Shown here one piece after another: positions 25,507 through 33,898 of a stretch of DNA of 33,898 nucleotides (position 1 is its first letter; each line of letters begins with the position of its first letter). Under the pieces are notes generated by a model. That model saw only the letters and a program-made list of their open reading frames with translations, searched no databases and was not told where the DNA came from. The DNA comes from Clostridiales bacterium (GTDB lineage Bacteria > Bacillota > Clostridia > Caldicoprobacterales > DTU083), in assembly GCA_012839095.1 (NCBI GenBank), contig DUOA01000121.1, positions 1-33,898 on the forward strand, read 5' to 3'. The translations under genes were made by a program, and so were the position numbers.

Positions 25507-26193
25507 TTATTTCTCAGTATGGAATTTCCTGTTTTCCTTGCCGGGAAGGTAAGGATCGATGAGCAGCTGTCCCTGTCTTATGTAGGCAACCTCCGGATAA
25601 GGCGGCTTTCCTGCCTCGCCCTCCGGCGCCCGGGCAATGAAACCGGCTATCCTGAGCTGGGTGGGCTGCAGACAATAGGAAGCCACTACAGCATTGACAT
25701 TGCCGGCAGCACCTGCATGGGCTATGCCTCTCAAAGCGCCCAGCACCAGAATATTTCCCCCGGCAATTACTTCACCGCCCGGATTCACATCACCGATAAT
25801 GACAATGCTTCCTTCATAATATATCCGCTGACCGCTCCGCACCGTTCCCCGAATAAATCTGGTCATTCCCTCATCAAGCCCGTTGAAGATTCGGGCGTAG
25901 TCGATACCGGACGATTCTTCCTTTACATCCGGACTCAAGTCCGGTTCACTGTTGAAGGAGACACTGCCCGGATTCAGGTACCGGGAAAAGAGCTCCAATA
26001 ACCTGCCTTGCTCAGCCTTACTGCATTCCCTGCCTGAAAATGTAAGGTTCACCGTTGCGCCTTCAAAAAAGGGCCTGCCGGATTGCAGTTTCTCTTCTGC
26101 TGCATGCAGAATGCCGGATATGTCCGGTTCAGCCGCCAGATAAATATGAAGTCCGTTTCGGGTACCTTTGAAAACAACTGCTTGTTCGCTCAT
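25507..26193 (-). CDS. minC: Septum inhibitor MinC
   Basis: The 228-residue protein has a divergent N-terminal domain (about 1-105) that in the family contacts FtsZ, and the conserved right-handed beta-helix C-terminal domain (about 115-215) with IVIIGDVNPGGEVIAGGNILVLG and YCLQPTQLRIAG in pieces. This domain binds MinD. The ATG follows AGGAAAA. It opens the minCDE unit, 104 nt after mrdA, with a weak promoter candidate between. Confidence 0.94.
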   Translation of the reverse strand: MSEQAVVFKGTRNGLHIYLAAEPDISGILHAAEEKLQSGRPFFEGATVNLTFSGRECSKAEQGRLLELFSRYLNPGSVSFNSEPDLSPDVKEESSGIDYARIFNGLDEGMTRFIRGTVRSGQRIYYEGSIVIIGDVNPGGEVIAGGNILVLGALRGIAHAGAAGNVNAVVASYCLQPTQLRIAGFIARAPEGEAGKPPYPEVAYIRQGQLLIDPYLPGKENRKFHTEK

Positions 26194-26227
26194 TTTTCCT
26201 GTCTCCCGCTGTCCATGCTAACTACTG

Positions 26228-26257
26228 ATTGTATATTCATTCTACAAATTAACACAA
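26228..26257 (-). promoter_or_regulatory. Possible promoter of minCDE
   Basis: On the minus strand TTGTGT (26257-26252), an 18-nt spacer and TACAAT (26233-26228) lie in the gap between mrdA and minC. Both boxes match moderately. Read-through from mrdA is an alternative, since no terminator is seen in the gap. Confidence 0.35.
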
Positions 26258-26297
26258 AATCCTCTATTAATGGCAATAATTATAATATAAATATGCA

Positions 26298-28709
26298 TCA
26301 GGGAACCAGCTGACCTATATCAGGAAGGGGATTATGCTGTTCACTGCCCTTCAATTTATAGTATTCTTCAATGATGCGCCTTGCAATGGGGGCAGCATTT
26401 CGGGCTGTCTTCCCATTGGGCACCACTGCCACAACAGCTATTTCCGGATCCTCATAAGGCGTAAATGAGGTAAACCAGGCTGTGTTGCGCTCAATAATGC
26501 CGGGCTTGGTCTGGGCTGTACCGGTTTTGCCGCCCAGAGTGATGGAAGGATCCAAATCGGTGAATACACTTACTGCCGTACCGCTTCTTTCATAAACCAC
26601 CCGGCGCATTCCTTCCTTAATGGCCGCAACATGCGACTCTTTAATGTCCAGCTGCCTGTATTCGGGCCTGGTTTCCTTCAGAACCCTGCCCTCCGGGGAG
26701 CGCACCTGCTTCAAAATGTGGGTGTCCATCACCTTGTTGCCGTTGACCAGAGCTGCAATATATCTGGCTACCGCAAGGGGGCTGACACGGGTTTCGCTCT
26801 GTCCGATATAAACCCGGAGATATTCAAGGCTCATATCTCCCCATCGTCCTTCGCTGTATCTGAGCACCAAATCCTGTGCTGCCTGATGTGCTGTATTATC
26901 GTTTTCTTCAAAGAACTTCTGCTCCCGCAGATAAGCAACCAGTTTGGAGTATTGCCTGCCTATGTCCACCATTTCCCATGCCTGCTCATCCGTGGGTTCC
27001 TTCTCATACTTGTTTCGCATAACGGTTTTGGTTGCTGTGAAATACTTCTGTCTTAATATATCCTCAATAACATCCGGATTGGCTACCACATTGGAATCCG
27101 TTCTGCCGTTTATGGAGAGAAGTTCCAGCCCTGTAGGCCCATGCAGGCCAAAGGCCTCAGCCCATTTATGAAAATCCCAGATGCCCGTTCGTTCGCCTAT
27201 GGCTGTAAAATAATAGTTGCAGGATACCTTAAGGGCATCCATGATATTGATCCTGCCATGACCCCTTGAAGACCAGCAGGAGGGAGCAAAGGGTCTTAAC
27301 ATGCCGCGGTCCAGTATGGTTTCATTTACCCTTACCCTTCCTTCCTCCAAAGCGGCAATGCCCACCAGCATTTTTATGACGGAACCAGGCAGCTGGCCGC
27401 CCTGAAAGGCAATTGGAAAAAGGGGCTCGGCCGGATCCCGTTCCAGATTGCTGTATTCCGCCATGGTAATGCCCTTGGCAAATTCATTCAAATCATAGGT
27501 ATACTGGCTGTTTGCGTAACTGGCCATGGCCAGGATCTCCCCGGTGTGGACATCCAATACCACGGCTGCACCTGTGTTGGCCAGCGGGGCCTGGTTATCC
27601 CCGTCATAGGGTTCCATGCCCTCCCGCATTTTTTCCAGTTCCTCTTCCAGCACTGTTTCAGCCATCCGCTGTAGTCTGACGTCTATGGTCAGCACCACAT
27701 CATTCCCGTTCTTAGGCAGTTTCTGATCCAGTACCTGTATAACCCGCCTGGATGCATCCACTTCCGCCAGAAGATAACCGTGTTTATCCGAGGTATTGCC
27801 GGTCAGCCACCGTTCGGCGTAGGCTTCCATGCCATCCTGTCCAAACTTGTCGCCGTAAATGTTGTAGCCGTCTTCAGCAGGGGATCTGCCATAGGTATTT
27901 TCATAGGAATCGATATTGTTTGCAGTAATCCGTCCCACATATCCTATTATGTGCTGAGCACTGGTTCCATAAGGATAATATCTTCCCAGTTCGATGACGG
28001 TCTGTATTCCCGAAAGCATGTCCGAATAGCTTTCCAGATGGGAAACGGTCCGGATGTCAATATCCTCCGCTATCTTGACAGGCTCGTCCTGTCGGTAGCG
28101 ATTCAGATACAGATCCAGCCGTATGGATATGATCTTTCTGGCCATCTCATCGGGAATGGAAGGGTCAATATTATAGCGTTTGCGGAGGGATGCCAGCATC
28201 TGATCCGCCGGCAGATCCTCCTTGATGCCCGTCTCTTTCCTCCAGTTGTTGTAACGCTTCTCATGGGTTTCCGGATCACTTGTGCCAAAATCATAATAAA
28301 ACCCGTCCGTAATATGGGGGATGATCCCCTCATAAACCTTGACTCCGTTTTTTATGGGGATATTGTCCAGGATGGAATCTCCGTTCTGTTCAATTATTTG
28401 AATGGCCTTATGCAAAGTGGCATTGATATCATCATCCCGGGCAGGCAGCCATCGCCTGTCCACCTGGGCAACATGAATCTGACGGTTGACTGCCAGGGGG
28501 ATGCCGTTTCGATCCAAAATATTTCCCCTGGCACCTTTCAGGGTAACCTCGATCTTCTTGCGTTCCTGTGCCAGATTATAATAGTATTCACCCATGTCCA
28601 CCGTCAGATATGCCAGACGAAAGCCCAGCACGGAAAACATAACAGTAATGATCAGTCCGAATATAAAAAACCGGTTTGTTACCAGTTTGACAAATTTCTT
28701 CCACCACAT
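26298..28709 (-). CDS. mrdA: Penicillin-binding protein 2 (class B), elongation transpeptidase
   Basis: The 803-residue protein has an N-terminal anchor (about 14-34), a dimerisation region with RGNILDRNGIPLAVN, and a transpeptidase domain with SxxK at S443-K446 (GSVIKM), SxN at S496-N498 (VSCNYY) and KTG at K728-G730 (GGKTGTAQ). It cross-links new peptidoglycan with RodA. It is much longer than the roughly 630-residue enterobacterial enzyme. The extra length comes from a region in the N-terminal half (about 90-235) and an insert between SxN and KTG (about 545-635, charged and helical). It starts 81 nt after mreD, behind a terminator. Confidence 0.95.
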   Translation of the reverse strand: MWWKKFVKLVTNRFFIFGLIITVMFSVLGFRLAYLTVDMGEYYYNLAQERKKIEVTLKGARGNILDRNGIPLAVNRQIHVAQVDRRWLPARDDDINATLHKAIQIIEQNGDSILDNIPIKNGVKVYEGIIPHITDGFYYDFGTSDPETHEKRYNNWRKETGIKEDLPADQMLASLRKRYNIDPSIPDEMARKIISIRLDLYLNRYRQDEPVKIAEDIDIRTVSHLESYSDMLSGIQTVIELGRYYPYGTSAQHIIGYVGRITANNIDSYENTYGRSPAEDGYNIYGDKFGQDGMEAYAERWLTGNTSDKHGYLLAEVDASRRVIQVLDQKLPKNGNDVVLTIDVRLQRMAETVLEEELEKMREGMEPYDGDNQAPLANTGAAVVLDVHTGEILAMASYANSQYTYDLNEFAKGITMAEYSNLERDPAEPLFPIAFQGGQLPGSVIKMLVGIAALEEGRVRVNETILDRGMLRPFAPSCWSSRGHGRINIMDALKVSCNYYFTAIGERTGIWDFHKWAEAFGLHGPTGLELLSINGRTDSNVVANPDVIEDILRQKYFTATKTVMRNKYEKEPTDEQAWEMVDIGRQYSKLVAYLREQKFFEENDNTAHQAAQDLVLRYSEGRWGDMSLEYLRVYIGQSETRVSPLAVARYIAALVNGNKVMDTHILKQVRSPEGRVLKETRPEYRQLDIKESHVAAIKEGMRRVVYERSGTAVSVFTDLDPSITLGGKTGTAQTKPGIIERNTAWFTSFTPYEDPEIAVVAVVPNGKTARNAAPIARRIIEEYYKLKGSEQHNPLPDIGQLVP

Positions 28710-28733
28710 GGAGCATCTTTCCCCTCAAGAACT

Positions 28734-28761
28734 TGACATGCTATTTTATTTTAACATGTCA
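28734..28761 (-). promoter_or_regulatory. Inverted repeat and extended -10 upstream of mrdA
   Basis: TGACATG (28734-28740) and CATGTCA (28755-28761) are perfect 7-bp inverted repeats around a 14-nt AT-rich centre. On the minus strand the centre includes TAAAAT preceded by TGT, an extended -10 candidate without a good -35. It lies 24 nt before the mrdA ATG. An operator enclosing the -10 is plausible. Confidence 0.4.
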
Positions 28762-28770
28762 GGAAAAAAT

Positions 28771-28801
28771 AAAAAAGGAGAAGTGCCTGGCTACTTTCTC
28801 C
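28771..28801 (-). terminator. Terminator after mreD
   Basis: On the minus strand GGAGAA-A-GT (28801-28793) pairs with ACTTCTCC (28784-28777) with one bulged A, followed by TTTTTT, an A and another T-run. The stem overlaps the mreD stop codon. It separates mreBCD from mrdA. Confidence 0.75.
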
Positions 28802-29303
28802 TGAAATGCCATTTCTTTTTCATAAAACCCTTACTGAAGAGCAAAGACATCAAATAATAGAACAAGGGCATCAGAATGGCTGTATACAATGCCTCCGGAA
28901 GAACGACCAGAGTGAATCCGTAATTCAAAGGAATCTCCGCCCGGCTGAAATACAGATAGGGCATCATCATGAGCCCCCTGAGGAGAGAGCCGCAGAAGGC
29001 AAAAAAGGCCGGCAGGATGATTCTGTCCAGAAATATCCTTTCATACATAACCCCCACAAGATATCCTATGATCATGTATTGTAAGGCATTCAGTCCGATA
29101 GGACCTCCGTAAAGAATATCCTGAAGCAGTCCGCCTGTAATGCCGGTCAGCATGCCGTAAGCGCTGCCGCCCAGCAAACCGAAACAGACAACCAGCAGGA
29201 TGAGGGTGTCCGGCTGAGTGCCGACTATCTGCACGCAGGGAAGCAGCGTGGACTGCAGAATGACATTTCCCAGCAGAATGGCTGCTACAACCCAATATTT
29301 CAT
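28791..29303 (-). CDS. mreD: Rod-shape-determining protein MreD
   Basis: The 170-residue protein is almost all hydrophobic, with about five transmembrane helices, and has the MreD-like NVILQSTLLPCVQI, LLVVCFGLLGGSAYGMLTG in pieces and GGLLQDILYGGPIGLNAL. MreD joins MreC to the elongasome. It follows mreC by 23 nt, in the conserved mreBCD order. Confidence 0.92.
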   Translation of the reverse strand: MKYWVVAAILLGNVILQSTLLPCVQIVGTQPDTLILLVVCFGLLGGSAYGMLTGITGGLLQDILYGGPIGLNALQYMIIGYLVGVMYERIFLDRIILPAFFAFCGSLLRGLMMMPYLYFSRAEIPLNYGFTLVVLPEALYTAILMPLFYYLMSLLFSKGFMKKKWHFRRK

Positions 29304-29326
29304 TTCAAGATCCCTGCCTCTGTCAC

Positions 29327-30163
29327 TTACTCTACCACCCTCCGAATGACCAGTACCTCCTCCAGCCGCTGAAAATCGGCGCCGGGCTGGATAATGGCAG
29401 TCTTGTACATGTCCCGTTTTTCATCCAGTACTTCTATCACCCGGCCTATGTAAATTCCTTTCGGAAAAACATCATCCAATCCGGAGGTAATAACCCGATC
29501 CCCTTCAACAACGTCGGAGTCCAATGGAAGATTTATCATCCGGCACAGGCCGTCTTCAAAGGTTAAGGTATTGTTACCCCTGACCATTCCATTGTCCCGA
29601 GTCCGCTCAATAATGGCGGCAACCGAGCTCTGGCCGTCCACTATGGTTCTAACCCGTGCCCAATTGCCGCCCACTTCGGTGACCCGGCCGATTAAACCCT
29701 TTTCGTTTATAACTGCCATATTCATCTCAACACCCTGCCTGGAGCCCTTGTCTATGGTAAGGGTATTAAACCAGTTGCCGGGATTCTTCCCTGTAATCCG
29801 TACTCCTTGGACAACAAAATCTTCTTTTTCCTGTCTGAATTCCAGCAGCCTCTTCAAACGCTCATTTTCTCTTATCAGCTCGTCCATTTCCAGCTGCTGC
29901 TGTTCCAGCTGGGTGACTCTTTCCTTCAGGATGGCATACTGCTCCTCCAGCTGGCGTCTTTCTGATATGGACTGGAAAGCACGGGATACGGATGTGGCAA
30001 TCCGGTACATGAACTTCTGTACAGGAGTGATTATGTCACCCACAATCCCCTCTATCTTTGTCAGATTGCTGCGTTGCCCTGAAGTAATGATGGTAAGCGC
30101 CATCAGAAGAATTGCCAGTATTATTACAATTGTCAGCGTTCTTCTCTTGAAAAAATGGGGCAA
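29327..30163 (-). CDS. mreC: Rod-shape-determining protein MreC
   Basis: The 278-residue protein has one N-terminal transmembrane helix (about 9-27), a coiled coil (about 65-110, rich in E, Q, L and R) and the two-barrel MreC domain with ITGKNPGNWFNTLTIDKG in pieces, GLIGRVTEVG and DVFPKGIYIGRV. MreC is extracytoplasmic and activates PBP2-RodA. The start is TTG at 30163, about 8 nt after AGGGGG. It is 12 nt after mreB. Confidence 0.94.
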   Translation of the reverse strand: MPHFFKRRTLTIVIILAILLMALTIITSGQRSNLTKIEGIVGDIITPVQKFMYRIATSVSRAFQSISERRQLEEQYAILKERVTQLEQQQLEMDELIRENERLKRLLEFRQEKEDFVVQGVRITGKNPGNWFNTLTIDKGSRQGVEMNMAVINEKGLIGRVTEVGGNWARVRTIVDGQSSVAAIIERTRDNGMVRGNNTLTFEDGLCRMINLPLDSDVVEGDRVITSGLDDVFPKGIYIGRVIEVLDEKRDMYKTAIIQPGADFQRLEEVLVIRRVVE

Positions 30164-30175
30164 GGCTTCATCCCC

Positions 30176-31207
30176 CTACCTTGTATTCTTAGTAGATATT
30201 GCCACCCGCTTCATAATTTCCAGTTCCTCTATAACCTTGCCTGCACCCAATACGACACAATCAAGCGGATTATCAGCTATCCGGACAGGCATACCCGTTT
30301 CCTCCCTGACCAGTTTATCCATCCCGTCCAGCAAGGCACCGCCTCCGGTCAGCATGATGCCTTTGTCCATCACATCGGATGCCAGTTCCGGCGGTGTCTT
30401 CTCCAGAGTGAGTTTGATGGATTCAATAATGCTTGCTATAGGTTCCCGCAGGGCTTCCATTATTTCAGAGGAAGTGATGGTCAGAGTCTTGGGCAGACCG
30501 GTAATCAGATCCCGCCCGCGGATATCCATGGTTTCCTCCTCTTCCCTCGGGTAGGCTGAACCGATGGTGATTTTGATTTCCTCGGCTGTACGCTCTCCAA
30601 TCATCAGATTGTATTCCTTCTTTATGTGGGAAATGATGGCTTCATCCAGCTTGTTTCCGCCGACACGGATGGAACGGCTGGTGACAATTCCACCCAGGGA
30701 TATGATTGCGACCTCGCTGGTACCTCCGCCGATATCCACTACCATACTGCCCGTAGGCTCCTGTATGGGCAGCCCTGCACCTATGGCGGCTGCCATGGTT
30801 TCTTCAATCAGGTAGGCTTCTTTGGCTCCGGCTGACCGGGTTGCTTCATCTACTGCCCTTTTTTCCACTTCCGTTACACCTGAAGGAACGCACACCACCA
30901 CCCTGGGATGAAAAGGCATGAATCTGGGAAGGGCCTTTTTTATAAAATAACGCAGCATCTCCTGTGTTACGTCGAAATCGGCAATGACCCCGTCCTTCAT
31001 TGGGCGGATGGCTACAATATTGCCCGGTGTACGGCCGATCATGCGCTTGGCTTCTTCTCCCACCGCCAGTATTGCCTTGGTGTCGCTCCTGATGGCTACT
31101 ACTGAAGGTTCTCTCATTACAATGCCTTTACCCCGTACCTGCACCAATGTATTGGCTGTGCCCAGATCAATTCCCAAATCTCTGGAAAATATATTGAACA
31201 GTCCCAT
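30176..31207 (-). CDS. mreB: Rod-shape-determining actin homologue MreB
   Basis: The 343-residue protein has the actin-fold motifs [11 protein letters not shown] (phosphate 1), [34 protein letters not shown] (phosphate 2) and [14 protein letters not shown]. It forms membrane-bound filaments that guide elongation. Longer frames open at 31237, but the ATG at 31207 gives the usual [16 protein letters not shown] start and follows AAGGAG at 11 nt. It heads mreBCD. Firmicutes often have radC between maf and mreB; it is absent here. Confidence 0.96.
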   Translation of the reverse strand: MGLFNIFSRDLGIDLGTANTLVQVRGKGIVMREPSVVAIRSDTKAILAVGEEAKRMIGRTPGNIVAIRPMKDGVIADFDVTQEMLRYFIKKALPRFMPFHPRVVVCVPSGVTEVEKRAVDEATRSAGAKEAYLIEETMAAAIGAGLPIQEPTGSMVVDIGGGTSEVAIISLGGIVTSRSIRVGGNKLDEAIISHIKKEYNLMIGERTAEEIKITIGSAYPREEEETMDIRGRDLITGLPKTLTITSSEIMEALREPIASIIESIKLTLEKTPPELASDVMDKGIMLTGGGALLDGMDKLVREETGMPVRIADNPLDCVVLGAGKVIEELEIMKRVAISTKNTR

Positions 31208-31285
31208 ATATTTCTTTTCTCCTTCCATATGTCCCATCGAACCCGATGTATACTTTATTAAGTATTATTGCCAGTCCTGCTGTAT

Positions 31286-31909
31286 TCAATAACCTGTATG
31301 CAGGCTGTCTGCAAAAGCCTTGTATTTAAGCAGCATCTTATACAAAAGATGTACAGGCAGGCCCACAACATTGAAATAACAGCCTTCCAGCCTGGGAATA
31401 AAGGCAGCTGCCAGACCCTGTATTCCGTATCCTCCGGCCTTGTCCATATATTCACCGCTGTCTGCATACTTTTCTATCTGACTCATGGAAAGTTCCATCA
31501 TTTCCACAAGGGTGGATGCATATGAAATATCACGCCAGCCTCTCTCAGGATCCAGGAGGGCTACTCCTGTCAGAACCCGATGCCATCGCCCCTGGAGAGA
31601 ATTAAGCATGGATATGGCCTCCACCCGGTTCCGCGGCTTGCCCAGCACCTTATTGTCCAGCACTACAATGGTATCCGCACCTATTACCAGGCTTTCGGAA
31701 GGAAACCGGGATGCGGCATCTTCGGCCTTTTTCTCGGCAGTAAAGCAAACCTGATCCGAAACCGGCAGAGCAGATAATTCCTTTGTGGAATCCTCAGCCC
31801 CGCTGGGAGATACAATAAAGGAAAGGCCCATACGGGCCAGCAGTTCCTTTCTCCGGGGAGATGCCGATGCCAATATGATATTTCTGTTAATTGATATCAA
31901 CGGTGTCAT
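31286..31909 (-). CDS. maf: Maf-type nucleoside triphosphate pyrophosphatase
   Basis: The 207-residue protein has ILASASPRRKELL, VIGADTIVVLDNKVLGKP and the late GYGIQGLAAAFI, the Maf/YhdE signatures. Members hydrolyse non-canonical or modified nucleoside triphosphates such as dTTP and m5UTP, and Bacillus Maf influences septation. Its ATG overlaps the stop of the DUF4321 gene (ATGA), so translation is coupled; no strong ribosome site is seen. It lies before mreB, its frequent neighbour. Confidence 0.94.
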   Translation of the reverse strand: MTPLISINRNIILASASPRRKELLARMGLSFIVSPSGAEDSTKELSALPVSDQVCFTAEKKAEDAASRFPSESLVIGADTIVVLDNKVLGKPRNRVEAISMLNSLQGRWHRVLTGVALLDPERGWRDISYASTLVEMMELSMSQIEKYADSGEYMDKAGGYGIQGLAAAFIPRLEGCYFNVVGLPVHLLYKMLLKYKAFADSLHTGY

Positions 31910-32166
31910 GATCTGTAGTACAACACCAGTCCCAGAATTACTCCGAGAACGGTGCCGAAGTTGATATGCAATACAAACCCCAGGGTGATGGTGAATACAG
32001 TCAAATTAAGGGTTACGGGAGCTTCTGAACCTAATTTGGCACCATGGGTAAATATCGGATGATCGATATATAATGACAAAATGTGACCTATTATAGAACC
32101 GATAATAATACCACACAAAAGCAGCAGAACCAATCTGCCGGCTCCCCTATCCCTTACTCTTCGCAT
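31906..32166 (-). CDS. DUF4321 small membrane protein
   Basis: The 86-residue protein begins with a basic head (MRRVRDRGAGR) followed by one helix (about 12-33) and ends with a second (about 60-84); a short polar segment with APVTLNLTVFTITLGF lies between. This matches DUF4321, small membrane proteins usually found before maf in Clostridia. Function is unknown. The ATG follows AAAGGAGGAG. It is coupled to maf by a 4-nt overlap. Confidence 0.85.
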   Translation of the reverse strand: MRRVRDRGAGRLVLLLLCGIIIGSIIGHILSLYIDHPIFTHGAKLGSEAPVTLNLTVFTITLGFVLHINFGTVLGVILGLVLYYRS

Positions 32167-32258
32167 GCAAACTCCTCCTTTGGATCGCCCGGCAATATGC
32201 CTGTTATGCCTCAGTCTGCCTGCTCTTCAGACAGGAACTGCTTCAGCAATATAATTTT

Positions 32259-32286
32259 AGTATAGCATTTTTATCGCATATTACAA
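32259..32286 (-). promoter_or_regulatory. Promoter of DUF4321-maf
   Basis: On the minus strand TTGTAA (32286-32281), a 16-nt spacer and TATACT (32264-32259) preceded by TGC form an extended -10 promoter, about 93 nt before the DUF4321 ATG. It follows the terminator of the transporter gene. Confidence 0.6.
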
Positions 32287-32306
32287 GTTTTTTTGCAGGT
32301 TTGCAG

Positions 32307-32344
32307 AAAAAAAGACTGAAGAGGCATTTAATCCTGCTTCAGTC
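32307..32344 (-). terminator. Terminator after the Na+/phosphate transporter gene
   Basis: On the minus strand GACTGAAG (32344-32337) pairs with CTTCAGTC (32321-32314) around a 15-nt loop, followed by seven T (32313-32307). The stem contains the stop codon of the transporter gene. Confidence 0.82.
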
Positions 32345-33898
32345 CAGCACAAATTTGGAAATATTGTCTGCATGGTCGGCAATCCTTTCCAGATTGTTGA
32401 TTACATCCAGAAAAACAACGCCGGCGCTGGGAGCGCATTGCTGATTGTTCAGCCTTTCTATGTGATTCTCGCGCAGGGTCTGCTCCAGCTCGTCGACGGC
32501 ATCCTCCTGAGCTTGTACTGATCCTGCCAGTTTTTTATCCCGTGTTTTCAATGCCTTCAGGGAATCATTAACCAATGCCAGCACCCTGTCCCTCATTTCC
32601 CCAAGTTCGTTCAGGGCCATTTCAGACAAGGTAATATTGTGTTCAGCCATATACTGGGTATACTCCACCAGGTTCTCCGAATGGTCTCCAATACGCTCTA
32701 TATCATTAACCACATGGAAGAGACCGCCCAGCAAAGTTCTTTCCTTTTCCGGCAGCTCCAGTCCGTTGGCCAGGACCAGATACTGAGTAATTTCCCGGTT
32801 AAGGTAGTTAAGTACATCTTCTCTGTGTATGACCTCCTTAATCATCGTTTCATCGCCGGTCATAACAGAATTGATAGCATCTGAAAGGTTTTTCAGAGCT
32901 ATATCCCCCATTCTTTCCACTTCCTTCATGAGCTGCGCCGCAGCAAAGGGAGGAGTTTCAAATATACGCTTGTCCAAAAATTCCAGATGCTTCTCATCGC
33001 GTACTATTTCTTCCCCTTTTATAAGCTTTGTTGCCAGATAAGGCAGGTATGCTGCAACAGGGAAGGTTATGATGGTGCTGAAAATATTAAATATGGTATG
33101 GGCATTGGCAATCTGTTTGACAGTATTGCCCGGCGTAAGTGCAGCAATCCATCTTACGTACGGCATACCAAGTGAAATCATAATCATGAAAAGGGACACG
33201 CTGACAAGATTATATATCAGATGTATGGCGGCTGCACGCCTGGCTGCAACACTTGTTCCTATACTGGCCAGTATTGCAGTTATACATGTTCCGATATTCA
33301 TACCGAACAAAACATAAATACCGAAATTCATGTCCACCAGTCCTTGCATGGCCAGAGCCTGCAGAATACCGATGGATGCGGAAGAACTTTGTATTATGGC
33401 AGTAAACACAGTTCCTATCAGAACGCCTGAAATTGGATTACTGATCTGGGTCATAATGCTATGAAAGGCCTGATTGTCACGCAGAGGTCTCATAGCCGCA
33501 GACATCAGATCCATGCCCATGAATAGAATGCCAAAACCGGCAAGGACCTCACCGATATGCTTTATGAAGCGTTTTTTCGCAAAAAGCAGCAGGGCAACGC
33601 CTGAAAAAACCGCCAATGGTGCATAATCAGTCAATTGCAGTGCAACTATCTGACCGGTTACCGTGGTTCCGATGTTGGCGCCTAAAATTACCCCGGTTGC
33701 CTGGGCCAGATTCATCAAACCCGTATTGACAAAGCCGACAACCATGACGGTGGTGGCACTGGAGCTTTGAATGATACCGGTTACCAAAAGCCCCACCAGA
33801 ACTCCCATAAACCGATTTGTGGTAAGAACCTCCAGCAATCGTTTCAGCCGGCTGCCGGCAGCTTTTTCAAGACCGTCCCCCATCAGTTTCATTCCATA
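32339..33898 (-). CDS. Na+/Pi cotransporter family protein with PhoU domain, 5' end beyond window
   Basis: The frame stays open to the right edge; the residues before the first in-window ATG (33892) are YG, giving YGMKLMGDGLEKAAG, the internal motif of this family, so the start lies outside. Two PNaS repeats are visible, each with QSSSA (GIIQSSSATTVM and AIIQSSSASIGI) followed by GANIGTTVTG and GMNIGTCITA. The C-terminal part (about the last 190 residues) is a PhoU-like helical domain. NptA/YjbB proteins move phosphate with sodium, import or export. It ends in a clear terminator. Confidence 0.93.
   Translation of the reverse strand, partial: YGMKLMGDGLEKAAGSRLKRLLEVLTTNRFMGVLVGLLVTGIIQSSSATTVMVVGFVNTGLMNLAQATGVILGANIGTTVTGQIVALQLTDYAPLAVFSGVALLLFAKKRFIKHIGEVLAGFGILFMGMDLMSAAMRPLRDNQAFHSIMTQISNPISGVLIGTVFTAIIQSSSASIGILQALAMQGLVDMNFGIYVLFGMNIGTCITAILASIGTSVAARRAAAIHLIYNLVSVSLFMIMISLGMPYVRWIAALTPGNTVKQIANAHTIFNIFSTIITFPVAAYLPYLATKLIKGEEIVRDEKHLEFLDKRIFETPPFAAAQLMKEVERMGDIALKNLSDAINSVMTGDETMIKEVIHREDVLNYLNREITQYLVLANGLELPEKERTLLGGLFHVVNDIERIGDHSENLVEYTQYMAEHNITLSEMALNELGEMRDRVLALVNDSLKALKTRDKKLAGSVQAQEDAVDELEQTLRENHIERLNNQQCAPSAGVVFLDVINNLERIADHADNISKFVLD

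Noticed and set aside
27780-28736. 318-residue plus-strand frame opposite mrdA
   Set aside because: It is antisense to the PBP2 gene, which has all catalytic motifs, and has no ribosome site or recognisable domain.
31235-31248. CATCG-AACC-CGATG inverted repeat upstream of mreB
   Set aside because: Five-base arms with a short loop are expected by chance and it overlaps no clear promoter element.
31262-31289. Possible mreB promoter, TTGAAT-N16-TAATAC, overlapping the maf stop
   Set aside because: The -10 matches at only three positions; read-through from maf is equally likely.

Overview
The window looks like a chromosomal segment of a spore-forming, Gram-positive-type member of the Clostridia (Firmicutes). 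Supporting signs are the SpoIVFA/SpoIVFB-like pair, the Firmicutes-style L27 precursor with its processing protease Prp between rplU and rpmA, GerMN lipoproteins, a VanW-family protein, purine-rich Shine-Dalgarno sites and sigma-A/sigma-E-like promoters. No tRNA, rRNA, CRISPR array, insertion sequence or prophage gene was seen. No stretch longer than about 300 bases lacks a gene; the largest gaps (7854-8085, 14826-15019, 32167-32338) hold promoters, leaders or terminators. All genes are on the minus strand except the D-Ala-D-Ala carboxypeptidase (8086-9522) and an unrecognised membrane protein (11264-12199).

Envelope-signalling block (1-9522). Read 5'->3' on the minus strand: a ComEA-like protein, an OmpR-family response regulator and histidine kinase, two GerMN lipoproteins (one with three GerMN units), a glycerophosphodiester phosphodiesterase, and a VanW protein that runs off the window. 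The regions before the first GerMN gene and before the VanW gene carry hexamers matching TGTWAH repeated every 11 bp, the form recognised by WalR/PhoB-type regulators. This suggests a small self-contained regulon. The carboxypeptidase gene is divergent from comEA.

Ribosome/NAD/Obg block (9532-18691). rplU-prp-rpmA, then obgE-yhbY behind a terminator, then nadD-yqeK-rsfS. The plus-strand membrane protein with a degenerate Mrr-like domain sits between yhbY and nadD. Upstream lie a sugar-phosphate isomerase/TIM-barrel gene, a Nudix hydrolase, RNase G and the paired radical-SAM genes.

Sporulation and cell-shape block (18691-33898). spoIVFA-spoIVFB behind a sigma-E-like promoter; mgsA-rodA; minC-minD-minE ending in a strong terminator; mrdA (PBP2); mreB-mreC-mreD; DUF4321-maf; and at the right edge a Na+/phosphate cotransporter-like gene whose start is outside the window. 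Together these make the elongasome (MreBCD, RodA, PBP2), position the division site (MinCDE) and support sporulation.

Two themes recur: many TTG start codons, and promoters with an extended -10 (TGn before the -10 hexamer). Several cell-wall genes also have an inverted repeat over or beside the promoter. Everything here was read by eye; family names rest on recognised motifs, not on database searches.
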